From contig NZ_JAMYJR010000056.1 in NCBI RefSeq assembly GCF_024137025.1, positions 18,454 to 82,453 of the forward strand: a stretch of 64,000 nucleotides of DNA, given 5' to 3'. Positions 17,630 to 26,859 of the stretch are shown here, in pieces. This DNA is from Paractinoplanes aksuensis. GTDB lineage: Bacteria > Actinomycetota > Actinomycetes > Mycobacteriales > Micromonosporaceae. A program made the position numbers and the translations under genes. The notes under the pieces are model-generated. The model did not search any database. It was not told where the DNA came from and saw nothing but the letters and a program-made list of their open reading frames with translations. Positions within the stretch are counted from its first letter, which is position 1, and each line of letters opens with the position of its first letter.

Positions 17630-18238
17630 CCGGACGGAGTGGCGCTACTGGTCTGTTGTGAGATCAATTCCGCGATGTACGTAGTGGACCAGACACCGCG
17701 CACCGGCATCGTCAACAGTCTGTTCGGCGACGGCGCGGCCGCGGTCGTGCTGACCGGCCGGGCGAGGCCCACGGCCCGTACGCCAAGCGTGGTCGACTTC
17801 GAGAGTTTCTGCCTGCCCGAGCACTGGGCGGCCATGCGTTTCGACTGGAACGCCGACGCCGGGAAGTGGAGCTTCTACGTCGACCGCGACATCCCGTACG
17901 TGATCGGCGGCAACATCCGCGAGCCGGTCGAGACGCTGCTCAAGCGGAACGGGCTCGACCTCCCGGAGGTCCGGCACTGGATCGTGCACACCGGCGGCGG
18001 TCTGGTCATCGACGCCGTCCGGCGCGGACTCGATCTGTCCGACCACGACCTCCGGCACACGCGCTCCGTTCTGCGCGACCACGGAAACATCTCGAGCGGC
18101 AGCTTCCTGGTCAGCCTGCAGCGCCTGCTGGCCGAGGGCAGCGTCGCCGAGGGCGACCGGGGCGTGATGGTGACCATGGGCCCGGGCGCCCAGATAGAGA
18201 CCGCGCTGCTCGAGTTCGGAAAGCCGGGCAAATCCTGA
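17576..18238 (+). pseudogene. DpgA-type type III polyketide synthase, N-terminal part missing
   Basis: Family-like sequence begins at TGC (17576), reading CNAGINGLNPLVQWVRTHPD. This is the catalytic cysteine segment, which in DpgA (3,5-dihydroxyphenylacetyl-CoA synthase, about 370 residues) lies near residue 160. The remaining 220 residues keep the rest of the triad (HWIVHTGGG histidine, DHGNISSGS asparagine) and GDGAAAVV. Upstream in frame only five codons separate it from a TAA, and the bases are those of the sulfotransferase on the other strand. The first start inside is the ATG at 18 codons or so beyond, or the GTG at 17618. Roughly 150 residues are lost, so a working enzyme is unlikely. 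A desaturase gene follows after 15 nt. Confidence 0.82.
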
Positions 18239-18253
18239 GGACAAGGAGCGGAC

Positions 18254-19801
18254 ATGTCGGATCGGAGTTCACCCTTCACAGGCACCGTTCTGCCCCGGGG
18301 CCGTCCGTTCTGGATCGTCGACGGCCGCGCCTACGACTTCACCGAATGGATGAAGCTGCACCCCGGTGGCGCGATGTGGTTCCGCCAGACCGAAGGCCGG
18401 GACATCAGCGCGCTGCTGCACACATACCACCGGGAACCGGCCCGCCTACAGAAGTTCCTGGCGAGATACGAAATCGAGGAGCTCATCGGAAAGACCGTGC
18501 TCCCCAAGGTGATTGTTCCCCCGCGGGCCAGTGAGACGCCGGCCGATCCGCCGCCGGTCACCGAGGGCGATCTGCTCCCGAAGCTGGGCATTCCCCCTTT
18601 CCTGCTCGCGCCGGATTTCGACGCGCGCACCGATCTGCCGAAGCTCGACCACCGCGACCAGGAAAGTCTGCTCGCCGACATCCGCACCCGGCTGCACACC
18701 ACATTTTCGACGAAGGATCTGAAACGGTACGACCGCGCTTTCGACATCGTGACTCTGATCATCGGTGCCGTGCACGTGGCCGCGCTGGTGCTCCTGATCG
18801 CCGGCCCGCTGCCCGCCTGGGCCTTCGTCGCCGTCATGGTCGTGACCCGGACCTCGCTGGCCGGTTCCGGTCACTATCACCTGCACCGGAAATGGAAGGA
18901 CCAGCGCCGCTGGACCATGCCGATCGGCAAGGCGCTGTTCGACATCAACTACGTCGGCACGAGCCTCATCGGATCCGACGGGCACGTACTGCTGCACCAT
19001 CCCTATCTGGGTTCCGGGGCCGACGTCAAGAAGACCTTCTTCGACAGCATGCTGCGTCTGCACCCGGCGCTGCGCGTTCCGGGATACACGCTGCACAAAC
19101 TGGGCATCGCCCTGACCGGTCTGCCGTTCCGCGCCCGCGAGATCGCCAAGTTCGAGCGCCCCCGGCGCGCCGAGTCCGGCGTGGCCGACGCCATCCGCAC
19201 CGACTTCTGGTTCATCCGCGCCTGGATCCTGGTCGAATTCATCGCCTGCCTGGTGACCGGCCACATCGTGGCCTGGCTGGTGCAGTTCGTCATCACGCTC
19301 TGGTTCAACACGTTCCTGGTGGTCGCGAGCCACGACTTCGAGGAATCGGAGGAGGACGAACTCGCGGCGATCCCCGAGCCGCTCCGTCAGGACTGGGCGG
19401 CGCAGCAGATCGTCCTCAGCTACGACCTCACCGTCGTCGGCAACCGCTGGATCGACCTGTTTCTCAGCGCCGGCCTCAGCCCCCACCGCGTCCACCACGT
19501 CCTGCCGTGGCAGGGCTCCGGATTCGCCAACCTCGCCAGCGAACGGACCGTCCGCCATGTCTGCACCCAGGCCGGCATCGCCTGGGAACGCCCGCGCAAC
19601 CTGCTGCTCGACCGCTTCCCGGCCGTGATGAAGCACTACCTGCTGTGCCCCGCGCAGGCCGCTCCCCCGCCCCTGCCACCCCCGGGCGCGCCCGCTCCGC
19701 CGCCGGCCCCACCGCCACCGCCGTCCGGCTCGAAGGCCCGGCACCAGGTCGGCACCCTGGTCCGTTACGCCGCCGACGGCTGGCGCGGAGTCGGAGTCTG
19801 A
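18254..19801 (+). CDS. cytochrome b5-fatty acid desaturase fusion protein
   Basis: A 515-residue membrane protein. An N-terminal cytochrome b5-like domain has HPGG (His36) and a second candidate heme ligand at His59 (LLHTYH). Membrane segments lie at about 163-198 and 310-350. The three histidine boxes of the FA_desaturase family are GHYHLH (207-211), GHVLLHH (244-249) and HRVHH (411-415), consistent with a di-iron site. The tail is polyproline-rich. AAGGAG precedes the ATG at 18254. It follows the truncated DpgA-like gene by 15 nt, so the two were one transcript. Front-end-type desaturation or hydroxylation of a lipid or polyketide chain is the likely reaction. Confidence 0.87.
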   Translation: MSDRSSPFTGTVLPRGRPFWIVDGRAYDFTEWMKLHPGGAMWFRQTEGRDISALLHTYHREPARLQKFLARYEIEELIGKTVLPKVIVPPRASETPADPPPVTEGDLLPKLGIPPFLLAPDFDARTDLPKLDHRDQESLLADIRTRLHTTFSTKDLKRYDRAFDIVTLIIGAVHVAALVLLIAGPLPAWAFVAVMVVTRTSLAGSGHYHLHRKWKDQRRWTMPIGKALFDINYVGTSLIGSDGHVLLHHPYLGSGADVKKTFFDSMLRLHPALRVPGYTLHKLGIALTGLPFRAREIAKFERPRRAESGVADAIRTDFWFIRAWILVEFIACLVTGHIVAWLVQFVITLWFNTFLVVASHDFEESEEDELAAIPEPLRQDWAAQQIVLSYDLTVVGNRWIDLFLSAGLSPHRVHHVLPWQGSGFANLASERTVRHVCTQAGIAWERPRNLLLDRFPAVMKHYLLCPAQAAPPPLPPPGAPAPPPAPPPPPSGSKARHQVGTLVRYAADGWRGVGV

Positions 19802-19810
19802 AACGGGCCC

Positions 19811-20386
19811 TCAAGGCCAGAGCGGCACGGCCCGCTCGGCCGCGTCCAGGATCGGCCCGGCGTCCATGTCGATCCGGGTCTCGGCGATGCCGTACGCCGG
19901 CCACTCGCAGACGAACGTCACCGGGCCCGGCGGCGGTAGCGGCCACACCCAGAAGCCCATGTCGTACCGCCGTCCACCCCCGCCGCCGCCGTTCTGCAGC
20001 AGCAGCGGCGCTGCTGGTTCGGCATCCGGGGGCAGCGCCGGGAATCCGAGGTTCGTGGCCACCCCGCCGTCCGCGAACTGCACGCCCACCCGGAAGAACT
20101 CGTCGGACACCGGCTCCTCGAAGAGCTCGCGGTGGAACCCCAGCCGGAAGACCCGCCCCCGCCGGTCCTCCTGGCGCAGCACAGCCGTGATCGAGAAGGT
20201 GAATCCGTTCGGGTACGCGGTGACCCGGCTCAACCCGACGGCCGCCTCACCGCCCCGGGCCAGCACAACTTCGACCGGCACGGCGGCCCCCAGCACCGTC
20301 TCGGGCTTGGCCCACGACGGCGGCGGCTGCTCCTCCGGCTCCGGTTCGTCGCGCTCCGGCGGCGGGAACTGCTCGAAGAATTTCAT
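19811..20386 (-). CDS. hypothetical protein
   Basis: A 191-residue soluble protein beginning MKFFEQFPPPERDEPEPEEQ with a Pro/Glu-rich start, then a beta-rich region (VTAYPNGFTFSITAVLR, FRVGVQFADGG) and a six-glycine run before RRYDMGFWVWPLPP. The pattern resembles conserved actinobacterial proteins of unknown function; I name no family. It converges on the desaturase gene with a 9-nt gap. The ATG at 20386 has GAGATGG upstream. Confidence 0.65.
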   Translation of the reverse strand: MKFFEQFPPPERDEPEPEEQPPPSWAKPETVLGAAVPVEVVLARGGEAAVGLSRVTAYPNGFTFSITAVLRQEDRRGRVFRLGFHRELFEEPVSDEFFRVGVQFADGGVATNLGFPALPPDAEPAAPLLLQNGGGGGGRRYDMGFWVWPLPPPGPVTFVCEWPAYGIAETRIDMDAGPILDAAERAVPLWP

Positions 20387-20469
20387 GCCATCTCTATACC
20401 CCAGGGCATAGGCCGATCTCCGGCTCGCGCCGGATCCGGGGGGCGCCGGCCGCTGACAGGATTTGCGGC

Positions 20470-20724
20470 ATGAAGAACAGCCTCTGGCTCCGCCGCATCG
20501 TCCTCGGCCTGGCCTGCCTGCCGCTCGCCACCATCAGCGTCCTGCACACGATGGGCCGCACCGACGACTTCGGGATCCTCGGCGAGTGGTACGTGATGCT
20601 CCCGCTGGCCGCAGCCGGGTTCCTGGCCTGGACCTTGATCGAGAAGGCGTGGATTCGGGTCGACGAGGCCTCGGCCGAGGTGGCAGCATCCCCTGGTGCG
20701 ACCGCTGCGGATCATCAAGGGTGA
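20470..20724 (+). CDS. small two-helix membrane protein
   Basis: An 84-residue protein with two membrane segments (about residues 9-27 and 38-58) separated by HTMGRTDDFGILGEW. The C-terminal 28 bases overlap the start of the macro-domain gene in another frame, suggesting coupling. No family recognised. Confidence 0.6.
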   Translation: MKNSLWLRRIVLGLACLPLATISVLHTMGRTDDFGILGEWYVMLPLAAAGFLAWTLIEKAWIRVDEASAEVAASPGATAADHQG

Positions 20725-21172
20725 CGCGACCAGCCCCCAGGCCAAGGGCCCGAAGCTGATCGCACACGTCGGCAACGACATCGGCGGCTGGGGCAAGGGT
20801 TTCGTCCTGGCCGTGTCGCGCCGCTGGCCGGAACCCGAGCGGGCCTACCGCCAGTGGCACCGCGCCCGGGCCGGCAACGACTTCGGGCTCGGCGCCACCC
20901 AACTGGTCCAGGTGCGTCCGGATGTCTGGGTCGCCAACATGGTGGCTCAGCGCGGCACCCGCACCGGCAGCAACGGCCCACCCATCCGGTACGACGCGGT
21001 CGAGCGCTGCCTGGCCACGCTGGCCCGGCACGCCGGCGACCTCAACGCCTCGGTCCACCTGCCGCGCATCGGCTGCGGTCTGGCCGGCGGCCGCTGGGAG
21101 CGCATCGAGCCGCTGGTCGTCGCCGCCCTCTGCGCCCGCGACATCGACACCACGGTCTACGACTACGACTGA
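20696..21172 (+). CDS. macro domain protein, ADP-ribose-1''-phosphate phosphatase-like
   Basis: A 158-residue single macro domain, which binds or hydrolyses ADP-ribose derivatives. It shows the opening IIKGDATSP, the ligand loop AHVGNDIGGWGKGF, and later LPRIGCGLAGGRW. The WGKGF pattern places it with Poa1p/YmdB-like enzymes. The GTG at 20696 lies inside the upstream small gene. The 3' end overlaps the convergent gene at 21163 by 10 nt. It could process ADP-ribose 1''-phosphate from tRNA splicing or remove ADP-ribose from proteins. Confidence 0.85.
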   Translation: MRPLRIIKGDATSPQAKGPKLIAHVGNDIGGWGKGFVLAVSRRWPEPERAYRQWHRARAGNDFGLGATQLVQVRPDVWVANMVAQRGTRTGSNGPPIRYDAVERCLATLARHAGDLNASVHLPRIGCGLAGGRWERIEPLVVAALCARDIDTTVYDYD

Positions 21173-21660
21173 GGCGCCGCCTTGGGCATGATCCGCCGTT
21201 CGCCGGTCTCGGCCATCGCGTGCAGTATGCCGCCGGCCAGCGGGATCAGGCGGGCCAGGCCCGGTTTCCCGTTGCGCCGGGCCAGTTCGGGGCCGAGCCG
21301 GTTCATCAACCGGGTCAGCGCGGGCAGCGGCCGGATGAACAGCGTGATCTCGGTGATCAGCCCGTCCTCGCCCAGGCGCAGCCGCTGGGCCTCGTGCAGG
21401 CGGGTCCCGCCGACAGTCGCCTCGTAGAAGAGCGCCACCGTGCGCCCCTCAGCGATCTGGTCGGTGTAGACGATGCCGTCGATCTCGGCCAGAGCGACCT
21501 CGAGCAGCTCCCGTACCTGGTCGCGCCCGCGGAAGGTGAACTGGTCGGTGATCGGCGAGATCAACTCGATGCCGGGGCTCAGGGCGGCGACCGCGGCGGC
21601 CGCGTCACCCGTCTCACCGGCGGCCCGCCAGGCGGCAATGGCTTCGTACGGCTCCGGCAT
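21163..21660 (-). CDS. SnoaL/NTF2-like domain protein
   Basis: A 165-residue cone-shaped-fold protein. Residues about 1-110 match NTF2-like/SnoaL patterns (AIAAWRAAGETGDAAAAVAA, FRGRDQVRELLE, HEAQRLRLGEDGLITEIT), and the remainder is a basic helical extension. Members are small-molecule isomerases, cyclases or unknown. GAGGAG lies 6 nt before the ATG at 21660. No catalytic residues can be assigned. Confidence 0.72.
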   Translation of the reverse strand: MPEPYEAIAAWRAAGETGDAAAAVAALSPGIELISPITDQFTFRGRDQVRELLEVALAEIDGIVYTDQIAEGRTVALFYEATVGGTRLHEAQRLRLGEDGLITEITLFIRPLPALTRLMNRLGPELARRNGKPGLARLIPLAGGILHAMAETGERRIMPKAAPQS

Positions 21661-21874
21661 GACTACTCCTCGTCGACAGGCGGGCGGGCTCCACTGTAGG
21701 GAGCCTCGTCACATCCCGCCCACCGGGAAGACAGGAAATTCGCAGGTCCGCAGGTCGAGGACCGCCCGGCGACGGGTTTCCCGAGAGTGGCCGATCAGTC
21801 AGACGTTTTCGGTTGATCGTTGATCTGCTGGGGTAGGGGCCTGATGATCCTGTAACGCGAAAGAGGGGTACGAC

Positions 21875-23110
21875 GTGCCGGCCCAAACTCACGACATCGA
21901 GGACCTTCGGGTCAACAGCCGGATGTACGACGCCGTCATCGAGGAGATCGACGGGCGCCGGATCCGGATCGGCCAGGACTGGCTGGTGGACTGGGCGTCC
22001 TGCAACTATCTGGGCTTCGACCTCGACGAAGAGGTCATCCAGGCGGTCGAGCCGCAACTGCGCCGCTGGGGCACCCATCCCAGCTGGTCGCGCATGCTCG
22101 GCAGCCCCAAGCTGTATCCGCAGCTCGAGGAGCGGCTGAGCGAGCTGCTCGGCGCCGAGGACGTGCTGCTGCTGCCGACCATCTCGCAGATCCACCTCGG
22201 CGTGATCCCGGCCCTGATCGGGAAGGGCACGCTCATCATGGAGAGCCGCGCCCACCGCACCATCTACGACGGCTGCGTGTTCGCCCGCGGCCAGGGCGCG
22301 ACGATGAAACGTTTCCGCAGCGGCGACCTCGACGAACTGGAACGCCTGCTCGGCGAGGCCACGGAACGGCCGATCATGGTCTGCATGGACGGCGTCAACA
22401 GCATGACCGGCGACATCCCCGACCTGGCCCGATACGCCAAGCTGTGCCGCGAGCACGACGCTCTGCTCTACGTCGACGACGCGCACGGCATGGGGGTCAT
22501 CGGCGAGCGCACCGCGGACGAGACCTCGCCCTACGGCATGCGGGGCAACGCGATCGTCAAGCACGCGGGCGAGACCTACGACAACATCATCCTGGTCGGG
22601 GGCTTCAGCAAGGCGTACTCGTCGCTGCTGGCCTTCCTGGCCCTGCCGACCGCCGTCAAGAACCAGCTCAAGGTGGCCGCGCCGACCTATCTCTACTCGG
22701 GGCCATCGCCGGTGGCCTCGCTCGCCACCGTCATGGCCGGCCTCGACGTGAACGAGAAGCGCGGCGACGAACTGCGGGGGCATCTCTACCGCCTGACCGA
22801 GAAACTGCTTTCCCACGTACGGGGAATGAACGTCCACACTTTGAACGTGCATGACACCCCGGTCGTCGAGATCCCGATCTCGCCCGAGCACGACCTGATC
22901 GCGGTGTCCGAGCGCCTGTGGGCGGCCGGCCAGTACGTCACGCTCGCCCCCTACCCGGGTGTCCCGCGCGACGAGATCGGCTTCCGCATCCAGCTCACCG
23001 CCGCCCATACCGAAGCTCACGTCGACACCTTGAACGCCGTACTCACCGACCTCGCCCGCGACGGCGCGCTACGTCCCGCCCTCCCCCAGCAACGCCGTCC
23101 CATCGCCTGA
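21875..23110 (+). CDS. alpha-oxoamine-synthase-like PLP enzyme (AONS/KBL/SPT family)
   Basis: A 411-residue fold-type I PLP enzyme. The family condenses an amino acid with an acyl-CoA (8-amino-7-oxononanoate, 2-amino-3-oxobutyrate or 3-oxosphinganine). It shows DWASCNYLGFD, the cofactor aspartate and histidine in YVDDAHGMGVIGE (about 199-211) and the Schiff-base lysine in GGFSKAYSS (K246). The usual TFGKA/THGK signature is replaced by FSKAY, so it may be a specialised branch. The GTG at 21875 has GAGGGG at ideal spacing. The 214-bp region upstream is A+T-richer, holds the likely promoter and contains a TTGATCGTTGATC direct repeat but no gene. The acyl donor is unknown. Confidence 0.85.
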   Translation: MPAQTHDIEDLRVNSRMYDAVIEEIDGRRIRIGQDWLVDWASCNYLGFDLDEEVIQAVEPQLRRWGTHPSWSRMLGSPKLYPQLEERLSELLGAEDVLLLPTISQIHLGVIPALIGKGTLIMESRAHRTIYDGCVFARGQGATMKRFRSGDLDELERLLGEATERPIMVCMDGVNSMTGDIPDLARYAKLCREHDALLYVDDAHGMGVIGERTADETSPYGMRGNAIVKHAGETYDNIILVGGFSKAYSSLLAFLALPTAVKNQLKVAAPTYLYSGPSPVASLATVMAGLDVNEKRGDELRGHLYRLTEKLLSHVRGMNVHTLNVHDTPVVEIPISPEHDLIAVSERLWAAGQYVTLAPYPGVPRDEIGFRIQLTAAHTEAHVDTLNAVLTDLARDGALRPALPQQRRPIA

Positions 23111-23147
23111 CCCCCGGCGCGCCCGGGCATCGTGGCAAAATCTGCGC

Positions 23148-26135
23148 GTGCAGATCGGGGTGCTCGGGCCGTTCGAGGTTCGTACGGAGGACGGCGGCGT
23201 CGCCGACGTGCCGGGCGCGCGGCTGCGGGCCCTGCTCGTAGTGCTCGCGCTTCATCCCGGGCGGGTGGTGCCGAAGGCGACGCTGGTCGACTGGATCTGG
23301 GGCGAGCAGCCGCCCGCCGACGCCACGAACTCGCTGCAACGGCTGGTCTCACGGCTGCGCAAGGCACTGCCGGTCGAGGGCCACCCGACGGGCTACCGGC
23401 TGGCCGTGGCGCCCGACGCCGTCGACGCCGTGCACTTCGAACGGCTCGTCGCCGAGGGCCGGCCGCGCGAGGCCCTGGCCCTGTGGCGCGGCGCCGCACT
23501 GCAGGACGTGGGGCTCGAGGGCAGCGCGGCCTTCGACGCGGCGGTCGGCCGGCTCGAGGAACTGCGGCTGACCGCGCTCGAGGCCGGCGGCGTCGAGCTG
23601 ATCCCGGAGCTGACCGACCTGGTGGCCGCCCATCCGTTGCGCGAGCGGCTGGCCGGGACGCTGATGCGGGCGCTCGCGGCGGCGGGACGCGGCAGCGAGG
23701 CGCTGCTGGTCTATCAACGTACGCGGGAAGCTCTGGCCGACGAACTGGGCGCCGACCCCTCGGCCGAGCTGTCGAGCCTGCATGTCGCCCTGCTGCGGGG
23801 CGAGGGCGAACCACGCAAACCCGAGCGCCGGACCAACCTGCGGGCCGAGCTGACCAGCTACGTCGGCAAGAGCGACGACGTCGCCGCCGTGCGCGCGCTG
23901 GTGGCCGGAAACCGCCTCACCACGCTGATCGGGCCGGGCGGCACGGGCAAGACCCGGCTGGCCGGCGAGACCGCCCGCACCCTGGTCGACGACCAGCCGG
24001 ACGGCGTGTGGCTGGTCGAGCTGGCCCCGATCGGCCCCGACGGCGATGTGGCCCAGGCGACCATCGTGGCCCTCGGGCTGCGCGACGCCCTGCTCGGCGG
24101 CACGACCTCGGCCGACCTGACCGACCGGCTCATCTCCGCGGTCCGCGACCGGCAGGCGCTGCTGATCCTGGACAACTGCGAGCACCTGATCGAAGCGGCC
24201 GCGACGTTCGCCCACCGGGTGCTCGGCGAGTGCCGCGGGCTGCGGATCCTGGCCACGAGCCGGGAGCCGCTCGGCATCACCGGCGAGGCGTTGTGGCCGG
24301 TGGAGCCGCTGGCCTCGGCCTCGGCGATCGCGCTGCTGCGCGACCGGGCCCGGGCCGTGCGCCCGGACTTCGTGGACGACGAGGCCACCATGGCCCGCGT
24401 CTGCTCGGCCCTCGACGGCATGCCGCTGGCCATCGAGCTGGCCGCGGCCCGGCTGCGAACCATGACGCTGGACCAGCTGGCCCGCCGGCTCGACGACCGG
24501 TTCCGCCTGCTCACCGGGGGCAGCCGCACCGCGCTGCCGCACCACCGGACGCTGCGCGCGGTGGTCGACTGGAGCTGGGAACTGCTCACCGAGGCCGAAC
24601 GGACCGTGCTGCGGCGGCTGTCGGTGTTCGCCGGCGGCGCCACCCTCGACGCGGCCGAACGCGTCTGCGCCGACCCGGACGTGTTCGACCTGCTCACCTC
24701 GCTGACCGAGAAGTCGCTGCTGGTCGTCACCGACGACGCCACCCCGCGCTACCGCATGCTGGGCACCATTTACGAGTACGCCGTGCAGCGCCTGGCCGAG
24801 GCCGGCGAGACCGGGTCCACCCGCCGGGCCCACCTCGACTGGTGCACGGAACTGGCCGAGACCGCCGACCCGCACCTGCGCCGCTCCGAGCAGATCGAGT
24901 GGCTGGCCGTCCTGGCCGTCGAGCACGACAACCTCGGCGCGGCCGTGCGCGGCGCCATCGCGGCCGGCGAGGCCCAGGCGGCGATGCGGCTCGTGGCCGG
25001 GGCCGGCTGGTACTGGTGGCTGGCCGGGCACAAGGCCGAGGGTCTCGAGCTGCTCATCGCGGCCACCGAGACCCCGGGCGAGGTCACCGACGAGGTCCGG
25101 GCCCTCGTGTACGCCCTGGTCGTGCACTTCGTCAGCTCGGGCCGCAGCGTGGACAACCGGCTGTCGGAGTGGGTTCACCGGGCGTACGAGATCGGGGTGC
25201 GCAGCCGCATGGGCGGGCCCTGGCAGGCCATCGTGGCCGCGCTGGAGCGAATGGAACGCATGCCGCACGATTTGCTCGCGGCGTGGGAACCGCTGCTCGA
25301 CAACGCCGATCCGTGGGTGCGGGCGCTGGCCCGGTTGCACCTCGGCAAGTCGCGCATCGTGCTCGGTCACGCGGGCCGGGTCGCCGACGAGTACCTCCAG
25401 GCCGCGCTGGCCGAGTACCAAGCGCTGGGGGAACGCTTCGGCATCTGGTTCGCCCTGACCGAATTGTCGGAGCGGATGACCGTACGCGGGAACGTGGCCC
25501 TGGCCGCCCGCATGCTGGAGGAAGCCATCGGCGCCGTCACCGAACTCGGCTCGGTCGAGGATGTCATCCGCATGCGGGGCCGGCAGGCCCAATTGTGGTG
25601 GCTGCTCGGCGACGAACAGGCGTGCGCGGCCGCCCTGGCCGACGCCGAACGGCAGGCGGAACGGGTCACCTGGCAGGACGCGCTGGGCGAACTGGCCTTC
25701 TCGAAAGCCGAGCTCGCGCGCTGGCGGGGCGACGCCACCGCGGCCCGGCAGCATCTGGCCGTCGCGATGACCCTGCTGGGCGAGAACGCGCAGGGCCTGG
25801 CCGACGACCAGCTGGCCTACCTGGCCGACGACCTGGACGAGGCCCGCACCCGGCGGACGGCGGCCTTCCGCGCGATGACCGCGGCGCCGTACGGTCCTCT
25901 GCTCGCGCAGGCGCTGGTCGGAGTGGCCGACCTGGCCCTGCGCCAGGGCGACCCCGCGCAGGCCGCGCGCCTGCTCGCGGCGGCCACCGCTGTCCGCGGC
26001 CTGGCCGACAGCTCCCACCCGGACGTGGCCCGCATCGAACACGCAGTGCGCGGCAGCCTCGGGTTCTCCGAGGCTGCCGCGGAAGGTCAGCCGGCCGACT
26101 GGCGCCGGCTGGCCGAGGTCACGCTCGCTTCTTGA
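23148..26135 (+). CDS. AfsR/SARP-type regulator with NB-ARC ATPase
   Basis: A 995-residue activator. Residues about 1-85 form the SARP winged helix (LRALLVVLALHPGRVVPKAT, LQRLVSRLRKAL), about 90-230 the BTAD domain, and about 245-500 an NB-ARC ATPase with Walker A GPGGTGKTR, Walker B ALLILDNCEHL and the sensor ILATSREPLGI; a helical repeat region follows. SARPs bind heptamers repeated every 11 or 22 bp next to the -35 region. Exactly such heptamers precede the convergent DrrAB-type exporter (27812-27852), so this gene probably activates it. The GTG at 23148 starts 37 nt after the PLP-enzyme gene. Its last 17 bases overlap the permease gene tail-to-tail. Confidence 0.9.
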   Translation: MQIGVLGPFEVRTEDGGVADVPGARLRALLVVLALHPGRVVPKATLVDWIWGEQPPADATNSLQRLVSRLRKALPVEGHPTGYRLAVAPDAVDAVHFERLVAEGRPREALALWRGAALQDVGLEGSAAFDAAVGRLEELRLTALEAGGVELIPELTDLVAAHPLRERLAGTLMRALAAAGRGSEALLVYQRTREALADELGADPSAELSSLHVALLRGEGEPRKPERRTNLRAELTSYVGKSDDVAAVRALVAGNRLTTLIGPGGTGKTRLAGETARTLVDDQPDGVWLVELAPIGPDGDVAQATIVALGLRDALLGGTTSADLTDRLISAVRDRQALLILDNCEHLIEAAATFAHRVLGECRGLRILATSREPLGITGEALWPVEPLASASAIALLRDRARAVRPDFVDDEATMARVCSALDGMPLAIELAAARLRTMTLDQLARRLDDRFRLLTGGSRTALPHHRTLRAVVDWSWELLTEAERTVLRRLSVFAGGATLDAAERVCADPDVFDLLTSLTEKSLLVVTDDATPRYRMLGTIYEYAVQRLAEAGETGSTRRAHLDWCTELAETADPHLRRSEQIEWLAVLAVEHDNLGAAVRGAIAAGEAQAAMRLVAGAGWYWWLAGHKAEGLELLIAATETPGEVTDEVRALVYALVVHFVSSGRSVDNRLSEWVHRAYEIGVRSRMGGPWQAIVAALERMERMPHDLLAAWEPLLDNADPWVRALARLHLGKSRIVLGHAGRVADEYLQAALAEYQALGERFGIWFALTELSERMTVRGNVALAARMLEEAIGAVTELGSVEDVIRMRGRQAQLWWLLGDEQACAAALADAERQAERVTWQDALGELAFSKAELARWRGDATAARQHLAVAMTLLGENAQGLADDQLAYLADDLDEARTRRTAAFRAMTAAPYGPLLAQALVGVADLALRQGDPAQAARLLAAATAVRGLADSSHPDVARIEHAVRGSLGFSEAAAEGQPADWRRLAEVTLAS

Positions 26136-26859
26136 ACGTCGAGGTCGACCACAGGTAGCCGACCAGGGCGATGCCCACGCACCAGGCGACGGCGGCGATC
26201 GCGCTTCCCGCCGACGGCGTGCCGGCCAGCAGCCCGCGCATCGTCTCGATGATCGGCGTGAAGGGCTGGTACTCCGCGAACTGCTTGATGCCCGGCCCCA
26301 TCTTGTCGGCCGGCACGATCGCGCTGCTGAAGAACGGCAGCATGATCAGCGGCACGGTGGCCATGCCCGCCCCCTCCACGGTCTTGGCCGCCAGCCCCAG
26401 GGCAACCGTGATCCAGGCCGTGGCGAAGCTGGTCAGCAGCACCAGACCGAGCACGCCCAGCCAGTCCAGGAAGCCGCCCGACGACCGGAACCCGAGCGCG
26501 AAGGCCACCCCGACGATGGCCGCCACCGCGACCAGGTTGGTGGCGATGGTGGTGCTGACGTGGCCCGCCAGCACCGCGCCCCGCCCGACGTCCATGGCCT
26601 TGAACCGGTTGATGATGCCCTTGGTCATGTCCGAGGCGACGGCCGTCGACGTGCCGGACAGCCCGTAACAGATGGCCAGGAGCATCAACCCTGGCGTCGC
26701 ATAGTCCACATAGTTCTCGCCTACATTGAACGCGTCCCCGAGCACGTAGACGAACATCAACATGATGACGACCGGGAACAGCACGGCGTTGAAGACGGTC
26801 GTGGGGTTGCGCACGACGTGCTTGAAGTTGCGTCGCAGCATGATCACCGAGTCGGTCAT
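26119..26859 (-). CDS. ABC-2 type transporter permease, DrrB-like
   Basis: A 246-residue permease with six hydrophobic segments, beginning MTDSVIMLRRNFKHVVRNPT. The motif NRFKAMDVGRGAVLAGH is characteristic of the DrrB/NodJ group of drug and lipid exporters. The ATG at 26859 overlaps the ATPase stop (ATGA). The 3' end overlaps the convergent regulator by 17 nt, so both mRNAs share complementary tails. With the ATPase at 26856 it forms a complete exporter; the substrate is unknown. Confidence 0.9.
   Translation of the reverse strand: MTDSVIMLRRNFKHVVRNPTTVFNAVLFPVVIMLMFVYVLGDAFNVGENYVDYATPGLMLLAICYGLSGTSTAVASDMTKGIINRFKAMDVGRGAVLAGHVSTTIATNLVAVAAIVGVAFALGFRSSGGFLDWLGVLGLVLLTSFATAWITVALGLAAKTVEGAGMATVPLIMLPFFSSAIVPADKMGPGIKQFAEYQPFTPIIETMRGLLAGTPSAGSAIAAVAWCVGIALVGYLWSTSTFKKRA

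Noticed and set aside
23349..26042. 897-codon minus-strand frame opposite the SARP gene
   Set aside because: Antisense shadow: low-complexity Gly/Gln/His composition, while the plus strand has clear SARP and ATPase motifs.
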